Shown here piece by piece: positions 10,529-24,563 of a stretch of 64,000 nucleotides of DNA. Origin of the DNA: Adineta ricciae. Its lineage: Eukaryota; Rotifera; Eurotatoria; Adinetida; Adinetidae. Position 1 is the first letter of the stretch; each line of letters opens with the position of its first letter. The notes under the pieces were generated by a model. The model made no database searches. It saw only the letters and a program-made list of their open reading frames with translations, and had not been told where the DNA came from. Made by a program: the position numbers and the translations under genes. The stretch is taken from assembly GCA_905250025.1 (NCBI GenBank), contig CAJNOJ010000287.1:62001-126000 (forward strand), in the 5' to 3' direction.

Positions 10529-13180
10529 TTAACTCCAAATATCGAGTAGATAACGGCGAGATGTTTCTAATGATTTCATGTACTCCTCAATATTCTGTAT
10601 GTCTAAACGAGAACAAAATCCGATTAAATATGTCGCAGAACGAAAACAACCAATACAAACCGAAGGTTTCTTTTAGAATTTGAGCGATTGTTTCTCGCAC
10701 ATCACGAACCATCACTTTAATATCACCACAAACGTAGATAACCGCGTTTCGATGATATATTAAATCCGCTATGTCTTTTCCATTCGCGCGAAGTTGATCT
10801 TGCACGTACCGATACTATTCGAAGAGAAAAATAATCATTAGTCTAGAAATTGAATATGGCTACGCGTACAGGGTAATTGTCTTCTCTGGAAGCCGCGACG
10901 AATAGATGTTTGAGTACGTTGATTTGTTGATACATTTGAATTTGCTCCCTAAAATTTTTTCAACATCAGACAACGAATACGTGATCAACTAGGTATACTC
11001 AAAAAGAAAATCATGTTGTCGATGACGACATCCATAAAATAGCCAGGTGTTCAAATTGTTCACATCAAAGCCATTTATTGACTTCGATGAAAGATGCCTA
11101 GATAGATAGAATCACTATCTGTCAGCTGAGTATAGAGCGACTTACAAATGTTCAAGAAAGCCAATAAACGGTGCTACACCTGTTCCTGGTCCAATCATAA
11201 TCACCGGTGTATCAAGAGTTAACGGTAATCGGAAATGCTGGCTGATTCTTGTTTGAATCTGAACTTTCGTTCCAAGGTCAATTTCGTTTAACCAGTTCGT
11301 ACAAACACCATTTCGTTCGTATGTTCGACCGTTTTTCGGCTCAAATTTCAGTAAGCTATACACGAACTGAATACTCCGTGCATCGTCCAATGGTGAACTA
11401 AAGCAAAGAGAAACTTCAATATTATAAAACGAAAACTTAAACGCAGACCTGCAAATAGAATAGAATCTTGGCATTAACGATGGTAAAAATTCTACACATA
11501 GAGTATTTCTTCATCAATGATGAATATAAAATTGATTACTCATACCAATCAGAATTGGAACATCAGGTTGACAACTTGGAAAGTGGTTGAGAATGTCAAG
11601 AACAGATAGATGCTCTTCAAGGATGTATTTGATATAAACTTCGGATCCTTCTTTGCTACATAATTCTTCTAAACGACGTTTTTCATCTTCATCTGTCGTA
11701 CAATCAACAAATAGTCTCAACAAATTCTAGGAATAGTAGCTTGTTCAAACACCCGAATCACTAGACTTGATTTTCTCACTTTTCTTGGTGAAGAACGAAT
11801 ATCGAGACAGTTTGTCAATGCGTATCGCAATGAACACATCAATGGTATATATGTAGGCACTTTGGCTGATTTCTTGGTATTGTCCGGAGATATACTAATG
11901 TCTAGTTGATAGGACGCCTTATCCATCCATTGTAAACTAAAACAAAAGATTATTGAGACAAAAGACAAGCTGGAATCTACCGTTTCAAAAGAAGATTAAC
12001 TTCATTTTCATTATTAGCACAAACAACTTTGACGGCATCGCCTGGTTCAAAAGCAAACTCTTCCTCCTAAAATCAAGTCTCAGTGAAAGGTACGAAAAAT
12101 GAGAAATTCAACGAACAGAAAGCTGTAAATTAATAGACATGACAGCTTTCACAGCAGCATCATGTGTCAAACATTCTCGGCGAGTTAGTGTCGACGCATG
12201 ATATTGTCCTTCGATTGATGGTTGATATGCGTTCTTCGATGGGAAACAAGAAAGTTCAGAAAGAAATCAATTATTTCCAATTTACTTCGGCAGATTCGAT
12301 CAATTTAACTGCTAAGGAATGCGTGGGTTTCGGTGGTAATGTTAACGTTGTTAGTTCAGTTAAACTTGATGAGTAAGTAATAGTATCTTCATCGGATTTA
12401 AATTTATTCGATGATGATAATTGTCGATTGACCGTTGGTTTGTTTTCCGTACTCAAATTCAACTGATTGATCGAATCAGAAATATCACTGACAGATGCTT
12501 CAGTTGAGTTACCGATCTTGCCCAAAGTCTCCTTCAAAGCAGGCCATAGTCCTTGTAGCCAAGGTTCGATAGTCGAATCCATACTAGAATTCATTCAAGT
12601 ATGCGAAGAACATCGAGCGATCAAATCTTATGATACCCAACAGCATCATCGGCCCATGCCGATGGATAGAATCGAGTTGCACCAAGTTCTTCAAAACGAC
12701 GATCAAGTACACGACCACAATTACAAAAATTCGAATAATTCGTATCACCCAATCCTGAACATGGAAACTATTCTAAGACGATTGATTCGCATGATGTTCA
12801 CTCATACCTAACACTGTATACTTCATATGCGAAAGAAACTGCGGATTCTTTTCTCGTCGGATCTTTCGCCAGAATTTACTCGCATTACTTGGTGGTTCAC
12901 CATCACCTGTCGAAGATGTAACGATAACCATGACCGGTTCATCTTCTAGTTTAAACTGTGATAGACAAAAAAGAAGATTTTAAGATCAAGTCGAATGTGT
13001 GATAAAGAAGATTCTGAATGATTCGAACACGTGTCTCACTTGTTTATCGATTTCATCTAACTCAAAAATATCGGCGCAGATCTGATGTTGATCGGAAGCG
13101 ATATCACCCATTCCTTGAGCAATCGATTTTGATTGACCTGTTTCGCTTCCAAATCCGAGCAGAAACCTCCACTTTTTCAT
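10529..13180 (-). CDS. MTRR: Methionine synthase reductase
   Basis: This gene of about fourteen exons encodes a diflavin reductase that reactivates cobalamin-dependent methionine synthase using NADPH. The start at 13180 gives MKKWRFLLGFGSETGQSKSIA, an FMN flavodoxin start. Spliced exons then give VTSSTGDGEPP, LGLGDTNYSNFC and EPWLQGLWPALKE, a low-complexity hinge, and FAFEPGDAVKVVC. The FAD/NADPH part has CSLRYALTNCLDIR, RRLEELCSKEGS, FPSCQPDVPIL, RFYSIC, VCTNWL, IGPGTGVAPFIGFLEH and YVCGD, and the protein ends RRYLLDIWS-stop at 10529. All parts match human MTRR in order; I estimate about 650 residues. No frameshift or in-frame stop remains after splicing. It lies between the two copies and only one is seen in the window. 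Confidence 0.93.
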
Positions 13181-13293
13181 CTTTAACAACAGAAAAAGCA
13201 CATTCACATAGATATATTAAATCAATTGATATAAAACAATGAGTGAGATATAAATACGTTACAGAACAAACATTGACTAGAGAGATTCAAGCA

Positions 13294-13314
13294 AACAAAC
13301 AAACAAACAAACGC
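13294..13314. repeat. (CAAA)n microsatellite
   Basis: About five tandem CAAA units between the TMX3 stop and the MTRR start. It is simple sequence with no visible coding role. Confidence 0.8.
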
Positions 13315-13329
13315 AGAAAAGATTCATTG

Positions 13330-15001
13330 TCAGTCTCGCTTTTTCTCTAGAATCGGCTTTTGACTTTCATCTGGCAAAACTGGCCATATGGGAATATCAC
13401 GTGCGTCAGCTGGTTTGTGAATCTTCTTGATAAATTTTGGTTGTATCTGAACAATACGTTCTTCATATTCTTCATCATCCTCTTCGCCAGCACTTGCTTG
13501 TCCGTCTTCGTCTGGCTCGGTACTTCCGTCAGCTTTAAGTTTTTTCTTCGAATTTTTCGATTTATTCGTTGAGTTATCATTACTCGATGAGCAACACAAA
13601 CAGTAACATATCAATGATATGACAGCTGTCGGTATACCAATAATCAGTAAGGATATGAATGGTGCTTCGATAAACATAGATATAACTGTTCGATAGATTT
13701 CCCAAAATGGTCGAAACAAACGTTTTGACCAGGTATCACCTGAATATTGAACAATTTCAGAATGATTTTTAATAAGATAATCAAGAATGGGTTCTAGTTG
13801 TATATTGCTATCCATCATCGACGACAGAGGATAAATACCGTATTTATGTACACTACTATCGTAGAGAAAAATTAATGGTTCGTCAAGTGTCCACACCGCT
13901 GAAAGAATAGAATGTTGGATGAATGATTGATGTGAGGAGTTAACCTACCGATATTGCTGAGTAGATCGAGATCGTTCGACCAAGAAAACTGGAATGTTTC
14001 GCGAAGTGTGGGGAGATGTTTCATCACATAGCTACGCATTTGACCTTTCAATTCATTTCTAAAAGCAAGAAGAAAAAACTTTAACAAAAACTGACTTCGA
14101 AATCCCACCTTTTCTGTTTTTGTGCAGCAACTTCATGTTGATCTTTAAATGCATAGATAATCACAAGTCTCTTTGTGACTATCAGATCATGGATGTTTCC
14201 CGATGACACTTGTGGAAAAGTCGCAACTTTCTCTTTAATGATAAATTCGTCTATACTATTGTTATATTCTTCGGGTTTATATAAATAGAAGCCTTCATTT
14301 TTTATTGCAAATATCTGAGATGTTCCATCGGTTGTATATTTAGCAAAATACGTTTGTTGAATAATTGAAACGTTCGTTGCGTAGAAGTAAGTTTGACTAA
14401 GATATCGATTGACAATGTCTTTGTATTGTTTGAATAGAGCATCATTTTCATCATGGTTCGTTGTTACAAATAGAAAGAACACTTCATGTTCACGGCGTAT
14501 TTCATTGAACTTACCAATGGATGGAATCCAACGTAAGGCGGGACCGTTAACACGCCGTAGAAATTCTAGAACAGCTACTTTCGATCGTTCGTTTTCGTAT
14601 GCGAATATTTGTGCGCCACGAATAAACTTAATTGTTGGATAGCCGCGAACATCATAGCGGCTAGCGACGTCCGTGTAAACAGTAGCGTCGATGCGAACGA
14701 CACGAATGTTTTTGAATTCATCAGTTGTTGAAGATAAATCATAGATTTCTTTAGCAATTTCTTCGTAGATTGGTTCAAATTTTCGACAATGACCGCACCT
14801 AAATGAGTAAAACTAACTTTAGTCGTGTCGTTAGTTACAAATCTGAACAAACCATGGCGCATGAAATTTGATAAGATAAGCGACGGACGGATTTTGGTTG
14901 ATTTCGTCGACAATCTTTGAGTCCACATCACGTACCCATTTGGCGCTCACAAGTGCGACAAAACCTTGCATTAACAATATCACAAGCCAAACGAATGCCA
15001 T
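13330..15001 (-). CDS. TMX3: TMX3-like thioredoxin-domain ER membrane protein (complete)
   Basis: A type I membrane disulfide oxidoreductase of the ER. Exon 1 (start 15001) encodes the signal peptide. The thioredoxin domain has the active site APWCGHCRKFEP and the cis-proline loop RGYPTIKF. A long lumenal region of two further thioredoxin-like folds follows (HEVFFLFVTTN..., then a region ending EPLIFLYDSS). One membrane segment (PFISLLIIGIPTAVISLICYC) precedes an acidic cytosolic tail (DEDGQASAGEEDDEEYEE). The C-terminus KKRD fits a KKxx ER-retrieval signal, and human TMX3 likewise ends in KKKD. There are about five exons with short introns. The 5' part from 14615 onward belongs to duplication copy B; the 3' part is unique in the window. 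Confidence 0.93.
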
Positions 15002-15140
15002 TCTCGATTCTTGATTACAACTAAATCTGCAAAAGAGACAAAAGTAAATATTTTCATTAGTTGTTACCTATATACATGCATCGATACACAGAAGAAGATT
15101 TTATTCAACAAACAAAAAAAACAAGGATGAAAAATCGAGT

Positions 15141-16106
<966 letters not shown>

Positions 16107-16695
16107 CTAAAATAACTCAGGAAAATAATGTTTAGCAAGCAGTAATTTTTCTACGAGAAATTTTATGTCTGAAGTCAAGCGTAGATAACCGTCTTAGACA
16201 TCACTTTGAAATCTAGAATTCCTGTAAAAAAAAGACTCGTCAGGGGATTAAAAATGGAAGGAAAGAAGGAGATCGATGTTATGATGTAAAAAAAAGGAAA
16301 AAGAAGAAAATCCTTAGGTCTTTTTTTCATTGGCTAGCAAATAGAAAAACAGATGCGTATAGATGACGCTGATCTACTTGAAAGTAGGTTAAGAAAATAA
16401 GAGCATACTCATCTTTGGTTGAGAAACTGATTCGTTCGAGAACAATGCAGAGAAGATGAAGCATTCTATAAAGCTGAATGAATTGATTTGAACTGTAAAA
16501 GTCAAGTTTATTGCAACAATCACGAACGAAACAACGGTGAACTTGAATAAGAAAGACATAAATACGGAGAAGAAGAAGATAATGACAAAATATATTGATA
16601 AAGAAGGTAACTGTGGCATTCAGAGACGAAAACAAACGAAAAAAACATTCCCACCACCATATTCAATCATACATATATAATATGTGAGTATTTGC
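16107..16695. other. Intergenic between NKAP and SRPRA, copy B
   Basis: 589 bp homologous to 1488-2115 but with several deletions. No gene is seen; it is probably the SRPRA 3' flank and NKAP promoter. Confidence 0.6.
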
Positions 16696-19168
16696 TTATT
16701 TTAAAAGAGCTTCAGTAACAACATCAGCATTGATAGTTTTAAGATCCTGATATTTCTGTCCGATTCCGACAAAAACAATGGGTTTGTCAGTTGTATAAGT
16801 CATTGAAATAGCTGCGCCAACTTTATCATCGATTGTATCGAATTTTGTCAGGACAATACCATCGATAACACGTGGATTGGTTTGTAAACCAGCGTGATCT
16901 ATAAGTGCTTGATTAAATTTTGTGACTTGATCAACTGCTTCATTTCCAACGAGAGCTTCACCCACGAATAGAACCAAATCAGGATTGTTAACATGAATTA
17001 ACTAGAAAAGAAAAGAATTGAATATGATCGAAGAAGAAGCATTTGTCAATTCTTACTTTGGCTAATGCAGCCATTAATGGTTCATCATTTTGCATACGAC
17101 CAGCAGTATCGATTAGAACAACATCGAATTTTTTGTCTTTGGCTAAACGATAGAATTTTGGTGTGTTAGCTATCAGTCAAAGAGAAGTGATTTATAAAAT
17201 CTTACCATAGTTGATTGCCTCAGCAGCAATACCAGCTGCATCTTTTCCATAACCACGTTGGTATAATTCGATCATAGGCATGTTTTTCTCGGTGAAAATG
17301 TTATTCAAATGACGAACATGTGTTAATAGTTGTTCAATCGCACCAGCACGGAATGTATCGCAACCAGCAATTAAAACTCGTAAATTGTTGCCACTAAGCC
17401 AATATGTAACCTTAGCTAAATTCGTTGATTTACCAACACCATTGACACCACAAAATGTGATTACGTACGGTCGACGTGCTTTTTGAGCATCGACCACGTC
17501 TCGAAGAATATCAATACGTCGTTTTGGGGTCAAAATCATCATTAAAGTTTCTCGCATAGCTTGGCGGATATTGGATGTTAAACTTTCAAATGAACCCAAT
17601 GTTTTTCCAGCTAATTTATCAGTTACTGATTCGCAGATCTTCTCAGCAACATCAGCTGCGACATTCTTAGCAATGAGATGTTCGCGCATTGTTTCGATGC
17701 CGGTACGCAAATCTTCAGCTGTCAATGTTTTCGAAGCAAATACATTGACTTTCTTCAGTTTTGACCAGAAACCATCGACCAAACCGGATGCAAGACCCGT
17801 CGATCTACAATAAATTGTATTTCAAAGCAGAAAACATCATTTCAACAAGAACATACTCCACAGCCATTGTTTTCAAATCGCCTCCCTCAGGTCGAGCAGC
17901 AAGTGGTGCTGCAACAGTGGTTCGTTCTTGTTCCTGAAAAAGGAAAAGTTCAATCAATGAATTGTTTTCTAGTTGAGAGACGTACTTCTTTCTTGATATC
18001 TACTTTCTTTGTATAATCCAGTCCATTAGTGTCGCTTATATTGGGCTTCAAAGAGACTGCCATTTTCTTTCCTTTAGGTTTATCTTTGTCTTGCTTGCCT
18101 GGAGTTTTCCTAAAAGTTCAATAAAAGAAATAGAAAAATCAGACTTCAATTGAGATTTCTTTCATACGTTGCAGGTGCTCCTTTCGAACGAGGTCCTGGT
18201 AGTTTTCCAAGTGCTTGCAATTTCTGCATGTTGGATAACGCTGTTGGTTGGACTGGTTCCAATGGAAGACGGTTACTTTCATCTTCATTCATCATTGCAT
18301 CATCGCTGACGACTTCATCAGATTTATCTTCCTGTCCATTATTTTCATCCTGGTCTTCAACATCCTGTTCTTCTTCCACATTTTCGTCGTCTTCTTCTTC
18401 TTCTTCGAGAACTGGTGCTTTTTGATTAGACGCAACCGATGGTTTACTTGATGATTTCATTACTTTAGGTTTCTTCGGTTTATTTTCCTCTGCGGTCTTA
18501 TCGCCCTTCTTCGTTACTATTTTAACTGTTTTGAGCTTCTTATCAGACTCTTCGTACGAACGTGGTAAGCGCCGTATTTTCTTCATTTCATCTTCGGCAT
18601 CTTCCGTTTCCTTGAGTGATTTTTCATAAACCTCACGAAACGCGAATGCTCGAGTGAAATTTCCTAGAAACACAAATCAAACAAATTCTCAGATATCATC
18701 AACTAGACAACCACTCTCACCTGTTCGTAAATCATCTTTGTATAGATCGCGAAAACGTTTTTGTATTTCATCCAAGAATTTATCCGCGTATGATATATTC
18801 AATGTCTTTTGATAGCCAAGCTAGAAAAAAATATATCAGGTTGGTGGTTTTATCACTTATATCTGAGCGTTTTATGTTGAGAGTGGATGTTCACTTATGA
18901 ATACATACCACGAAGACCAGTTCGAATTCATTATCCAGTTTATAATGGATATGATGTGAGGTTAATTGTGCGACCCACTTTTGTCCGGCACCTTGGCCCT
19001 ACAAAAATAATTTAGGTTCGGAAGATGGTTGAGAAAATCATGTGAATTTACTTGTAAGACGGCTTTATCGATGGCATCGTTGATGGTTTTGATAAATTCC
19101 GTAGCTGATGATGGTACACACCAGAGGACGAAGCCGCCTTTGGTGAGAATATAAAAGAAATCCAACAT
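16696..19168 (-). CDS. SRPRA: Signal recognition particle receptor subunit alpha, copy B
   Basis: Same exon layout and domain order as copy A. The start at 19168 gives [17 protein letters not shown] (SRX domain). A charged linker follows, then the NG GTPase domain with [30 protein letters not shown] and the closing GIGQKYQDL motif. The acidic linker differs: this copy has a short glutamate run broken by [10 protein letters not shown], while copy A has a longer run. Residues in the NG domain appear unchanged between copies. One base upstream of the acceptor near 17174 differs from copy A, but the in-frame acceptor GATAG is retained, so splicing should be unaffected. Both copies therefore look functional. 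Confidence 0.92.
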
Positions 19169-19355
19169 CCCGAGAACAGATGTAATAATCGAGTATAAAA
19201 TGAGAAAATCTAGAAATAAAAAGAGTGACTGATTATTAAATAGAATTTCGAAGATTATTAGAATAAATATTGAGAAAACAAAATACATCAGACTGCTGAT
19301 AAAATGCTTAAAAGGCGAATAGAATGCTATAAAATTGCTAAAATTAGTGATTGCT

Positions 19356-20402
19356 TTATGAAAATGCACATAATGGAAGTGTTAAAACCGATTCTTGCAC
19401 CATTTCAGTTAAAGCCAATAGTGGATCAGCTGGAACGGGAATGCGAGAGTACCGAAAATAATCTACAAAACTTTGTCCTAACGATAAACCATCGAATAGT
19501 ACGGTCGATAGGGCATAATTATATTTGAATGAGTCAAATTGCGAATAGAGATCACGTAACCAGCCGGTATGAATTGAGACACGTTCGAGATGAGTGGAGT
19601 TTTTGTTTAATTCATAGAGTGTGATACTTACTTGTGTATAATTAAAATCGAACAAGAATATATTTACAGATGAATAAGATTTCGTTGCCCGAGAACGAAG
19701 ACGAGATTGGATTTGTTCTAAATGAGAATGATTTGTTGCATGAACACACAGATCTATAAATGGAGGTTGATCAATTGCGAATGATGATGCATATTTTGAG
19801 AGAGAAAATCGATAAGACGAATGAGCACTGTGTAATAGCGGAGAATAACTTTGAAAACGTGCGTATAAGTAAAGCGATCGCTGACAGATGACAAAGAAAC
19901 TATCTTGGAGTGAATCGAATAATGCGTGAAGTTGTTCATGATCGTTGACACTATTTCGAGGAGATTCTTGACCGATAATAAGATTCTCTCGAAGAAAATT
20001 TTCTTTTAAAGGCGTATCAGTGAAAATTGGTTTGTCATTGTTGACATGAACAAATTGAATATTCAAACATTGTCGATCAATTGAAAGGATTGGATCGAGA
20101 AAATAATGTTTTTGTATTGCAAATGCATATATATTGGCGAGAACGAAACCGAGAAAATATAACACAAATGTTATCACATAACTTTGAGCAAGTATCTGAG
20201 TCGAATTGCTTAAACAATGGAACCACAATGGTCGATTTGAAGATACCAATGAGAAATTTATACAATAAGAACAGACACTTTGGATCGGAATTTCTACATA
20301 ATTATAAATAAAATCTAATAATTGATCAGTGCCGTCAATTAATTCCCTCGTACATGATAAAAGATAGAGCTGATACCATGATTGTCTGTGTCGTCCGGTC
20401 AT
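19356..20402 (-). CDS. Unrecognised single-pass membrane protein, copy B
   Basis: 348 residues, the same length as copy A, starting MTGRHRQSWYQLYLL. The hydrophobic segment around residues 72-97 and the C-terminal LTEMVQESVLTLPLCAFS are retained. Differences are concentrated in the N-terminal 150 residues (for example ENFLRENLIIGQ versus ENFLRENIIIGQ), while the C-terminal half is almost unchanged. This pattern suggests that the C-terminal half is the constrained functional domain. Family unknown. Confidence 0.75.
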   Translation of the reverse strand: MTGRHRQSWYQLYLLSCTRELIDGTDQLLDFIYNYVEIPIQSVCSYCINFSLVSSNRPLWFHCLSNSTQILAQSYVITFVLYFLGFVLANIYAFAIQKHYFLDPILSIDRQCLNIQFVHVNNDKPIFTDTPLKENFLRENLIIGQESPRNSVNDHEQLHALFDSLQDSFFVICQRSLYLYARFQSYSPLLHSAHSSYRFSLSKYASSFAIDQPPFIDLCVHATNHSHLEQIQSRLRSRATKSYSSVNIFLFDFNYTQVSITLYELNKNSTHLERVSIHTGWLRDLYSQFDSFKYNYALSTVLFDGLSLGQSFVDYFRYSRIPVPADPLLALTEMVQESVLTLPLCAFS

Positions 20403-20454
20403 GATAAATCATGATCTAAAAAATAAAAGATAAAAAAGTAAATTTTCTCTTTTC

Positions 20455-21507
20455 TTAACTATTCCATTTCAAATGTAGATCTTTTTCAAGTCTCTCAACA
20501 ACATCAACAGAAAAAAGTAAAGCAGGATGAATTGATTTCAATTTGTCATGGTTCATTAATGATAAACTTGCTAAACTTAAATAAGAATGTAATGGATCAG
20601 CTGATGAATCTGGCAATTTGCTAAATCCCCCGGTGATTTTGGATTCGGTAGCGTGTAAAAATGTTTGATTTTGATCAATATTGATTAAAGATTCTTTTCC
20701 AAGTAGTTTTAACGTTGCACCGATCCACCACGAATAACACGAATCATCGGGCTTATTCGGTCGACCATTAAAACCTTCCGTTTGTCTTTGTAAACACCAT
20801 CGAACAAGTTCATCCTGATGATCTAAGTCATTCAAACGATTCAGCAAGGATAATGCAGCTATAGCACAGAATGTCGAACCACCGTGTGCTTCAGCATCCG
20901 GAACTTGTCCAAAAGCATATTCATACGTTCGACATTGTAGAATAAAATTTGTGCATAGATCTCGATCAATTCCAGACCAATCATTCAAGACGTAAGCAAT
21001 GACACATGCACAATAAACAAAACGTAAATCATTTTCTGTTGATAATTGCGTCGCTAAAAATGCTCCAGTTGGTAATTGCAGATGAGTCAACGACGATGCA
21101 ATTCGACTACGTTGAACTTTTTCTAAATCATCACCTAATAATAACAATGAGATGAGTGCTGCCATCGTCATTGTTATATGTACATGATCGTAGGCGTTCG
21201 GTGTTGTTCGAGATGTTATCATACACGATGAACCACGAAAACCACAAACATCTGCATCTGTAATCAATTGTAAGCTATAGATCCATGAAATCAATTCTGA
21301 TGCATTGTATGGGAGTGCTATAGGTAGATATTGAAGTAAATCTAAGCCACTTAGGCTATAAAATGCGATTGTAACACGGCTATTATCCAATGAACTTGTT
21401 TGGGAAGGTAATACTGTCAGACAGCGCGCAAAATATTTACTATGCAAAGAAAATTTGAAATCATCATTGGAATTCCTTGTATTTGTTGAGGTACTTGCTC
21501 CCGGCAT
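20455..21507 (-). CDS. PGGT1B: Geranylgeranyltransferase type I beta subunit, copy B
   Basis: A 350-residue intronless beta subunit, with zinc ligands in PDDSCYSWW and PLHSYLSL as in copy A. An in-frame upstream ATG (MSNQ before MPGAST) exists here but not in copy A, where a stop replaces it; the MPGAST start shared by both copies is preferred. A few residue differences are visible (ARCLTVLP, SGLDLLQ, DADVCGF, YDHVHIT). The stop codon neighbourhood differs from copy A, giving a KWNS end. Confidence 0.94.
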   Translation of the reverse strand: MPGASTSTNTRNSNDDFKFSLHSKYFARCLTVLPSQTSSLDNSRVTIAFYSLSGLDLLQYLPIALPYNASELISWIYSLQLITDADVCGFRGSSCMITSRTTPNAYDHVHITMTMAALISLLLLGDDLEKVQRSRIASSLTHLQLPTGAFLATQLSTENDLRFVYCACVIAYVLNDWSGIDRDLCTNFILQCRTYEYAFGQVPDAEAHGGSTFCAIAALSLLNRLNDLDHQDELVRWCLQRQTEGFNGRPNKPDDSCYSWWIGATLKLLGKESLINIDQNQTFLHATESKITGGFSKLPDSSADPLHSYLSLASLSLMNHDKLKSIHPALLFSVDVVERLEKDLHLKWNS

Positions 21508-21784
21508 TTGGTTGCTCAATAAGACAATTCAATTTTGAGCATATGAATAAGTGACACTAAAAAAAAACTAATACAACAAGGACGAATATTTGTTGGTTAA
21601 ATACGGAGAGGAAGATGATTCAGAATGATATGTTATGTATGTCACGTCACATTAACGTAGACAAATTTTACGATCAATAGATGGCGTTAATTATAGATTT
21701 AGTTTTCGAACATAGCAACACATGGATTATTATGAGAAAAAACGAACTTGCTAATTAATAGCAAGCTTGTCTTTGATTGAAATA
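21508..21784. promoter_or_regulatory. Probable shared divergent promoter, copy B
   Basis: 277 bp between divergent PGGT1B and the unrecognised plus-strand gene. TCACGTCA at 21642-21649 and the surrounding ~70 bp are conserved with copy A. Other parts of the interval carry indels. Function is inferred from position and conservation only. Confidence 0.4.
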
Positions 21785-22927
21785 ATGAAAAAGCGAACAC
21801 TTCAAACATCATCTCGTCTGTTAACTACTAACAATCGATCTATTAATAAATTGTTATCAAATATCAAATCACAAGAACGATCTTTACAAGTAAAATGTGA
21901 TGTCAAATATGAATGTTTAGTAAATATACTTTTCACGTCTAGTTGAAATCCTATTTAACTCCACAATATCTCCATAGTCCGGTGAATGATGAACATTCGA
22001 CCATATCGAATACATCACAATCTATACCAAACATGAATCCATCGATTGATTTCGAACAACTATCCACTAAGGATAATTTGCAAGAAGATGTGCAATTGAG
22101 TGAAATTTCGTCTCGAAAATATCGTACAACTCGTTCGATCACATCATCTTCATCAACATCGAAAAACTCTCGTGATGAGCCACTTTTAGCTCCCGATACA
22201 TTAATCGTCGGAAATTTATATCTTCTCAATGAGCTGTATCCATCGATTGATCACGAACAAATGAACGGAGCTCCATTAGCGTTTCTTGGAGCAGAAAAAT
22301 TGCTTCGTACTCGTATTGATTGGCGGAAAGTTCAATATCTTCTGTCTGCTTATCACATCGAGTTAATCATTGATCTAATTCTCTCGCGACCGTCATTCAT
22401 TCGAGAAATACCAAAAGTAATAAACTTTAGTCTGTACCGATCATTGATCAGAACAGTTTCTGGGTAAGGAAAGTATTTCATGAAATACAACTTGTTTTAC
22501 TTTTTCCAGTCGCTTATTTTTCGATTCCGGAGAAAATAAAGCTGGAACTCATCAATGCGATCGCAAACAGATCAATCGAAAATTTACGGTCGAAGATTTG
22601 GCATCGATTCACCGTCGTGAATTTCATATTATCAATTCAAATACTACGCATGAACAACGGTTTATTAGTTTATGTGAGAATCTTTTCCCGATTTATTCCT
22701 ATCAATCACAATCAAATCATTGGAAATCTTATCTAAACAAATCAATTTATCATCCGGCTAGTACGTCAGATATTGTATCGGACATAACAACGGACAATAG
22801 TGAAATTCAGCATATTAATACTCTTCTGACTCTAAATCGTACATTTTCTCCCAGTGTAAAATCATCTTCAAGACGAAGTAGTCATTCGAGAAAGAGTATC
22901 CCACAGAAACAGATTTATCGGAAATAA
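21785..22927 (+). CDS. Unrecognised protein, three exons, copy B
   Basis: Exon 1 starts at 21785 (MKKRTLQTSSRL), exon 2 starts at 21943 and exon 3 is 22510-22927, with the same splice sites and phases as copy A. Exon 1 is slightly shorter because of an in-frame deletion in the serine stretch. The ordered middle part (NGAPLAFLGAEKLLRTRIDW, YHIELIIDLILSRPSF) is retained. The protein ends KQIYRK. No domain is recognised. Confidence 0.72.
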
Positions 22928-24563
22928 TAAGACGTCTGGTCAAATAATCACTCGGAACAATTTGTTTGTCCTCGTCTATGATAATCTTCCGAGTCATCTC
23001 TGCTTTTTATCGGCTGAAAGATGCTGAAGTAGAGTCTACTATTGATTACTAACATACCTCAAGATCACTCGCCATACCTGTTCAAGTTCAAGAAGATACA
23101 ATTGTGTGATTTCATTCATAAACTGACAATAGTAAACTGCACATGCACATCGACAATTATTATGTAAAACAATTATTTTAATATTATTTACGAAGTATCG
23201 AACACGCACAATCAAAGCACAAAACAGGCAACATTCCAACTAAAAAGAAAACCCTCCTACTACATTCAGTGATAGATTTCCACCAAGCGTTCTCTGGAAA
23301 CATTGTCAACAGAATCATTATATGATAGTTAAAACATGCTATCTCAATTTTGATCAAAAGTTTCCTCCGCGTTACCGAAAGTTCTGAATTCAACAGGGCT
23401 GTTCCTCAGTATCACACGATGAGAAAAACACATGTGTATATCCTAAGATAATTGAAATCTAAGTGAATCTAAAATCACCTGTTGTTTTCTTCTGCATTTT
23501 GTGATAAAAGCTTATATTGAAGCTAGTGTTGCTATAATTAGCATTCAATTTCTATTTACTGATATTCTATATTACATCTGAAATTATGATGTCCAAGTCC
23601 TCTTCTCACGAATAGATATTCTCAATGTAGTACTTTCATTGACATCTCACGTAGCAGAGAAATGAGTATAGATCAAGCATCAACTATAACTTTCAGTAAT
23701 AAAATAGATGTCGCTTTGGTACATGGAGTTCGTAATGCAACACGGCCATTCGCTCGCTGACCACACAACACAGCCATTGTGTTATTGTTATTTCTATCAT
23801 CTATATGGAACCAATTCAAAAGAGCAGCTTCCTGTTTGTGTTTAATTCTTCACCATACTTCAGCTTCTTGTGTCAGTACTATAACATTCCATTCATTTCT
23901 ATTCGCAGATCATTTAGTTTAATAACGTGCGTACTCGATAGATGTGTATGACCGTATATACGAGCAGCTCGTTCCATCAATATAGTTTGTTTATTCATAC
24001 CTATCATCAACATGTTGATATTTTTTTTATCTAATGATCGCATCTGTTGTTATAAAAAAATCATTTCTGTTTAGTTTGATGATAACGTTACTCGTTCTTA
24101 TCATTTCCTTGTTAAAGGTGAACGTAATAACAAACGGACATCATCGAAATCTTCTTCTCATTCGTTCGTTTTCAAAATAGTAGTATAGCAATTTTCGAAA
24201 GCATAGCTATTACGAAACCATTCACCGCGTCTCTCACACTTCACTGATTTCCTTCTACACATTTTTATCACACCGACAATCATTTCTTAAAAATATGTTG
24301 GTAATCAACCAGTATAAAACCATTCCATTTGTTTCATTCTATTCTTCGGAAGACTCAGACACGAGCAACGTGATGACTCACGCAACCACTATCATCCAGT
24401 ACATTCTTCTTTCCTCCAATTGGGCGTTCTTTATGCTAGAAATGAAGAATCGTATTTCTCTCCTTTTCAGATCAACATTTTTCTCGTTGTGATCATATTG
24501 TTTGTAGCATAATGATTATATAACAAACGAACGCAAAAAAAAGTTTTGTTTTCTTGTTAAAAC
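22928..24563. other. Intergenic, copy B, upstream of the complete flippase
   Basis: 1.64 kb, AT-rich, homologous to 8362-10026. No frame is maintained between the two copies. The last few hundred bases probably contain the flippase promoter and 5' UTR. Confidence 0.6.

Noticed and set aside
17170..17180. Apparent loss of a CAG splice acceptor in SRPRA copy B
   Set aside because: The acceptor that keeps the frame open in both copies is the GATAG a few bases downstream; using the CAG in copy A would create a stop, so nothing is lost.
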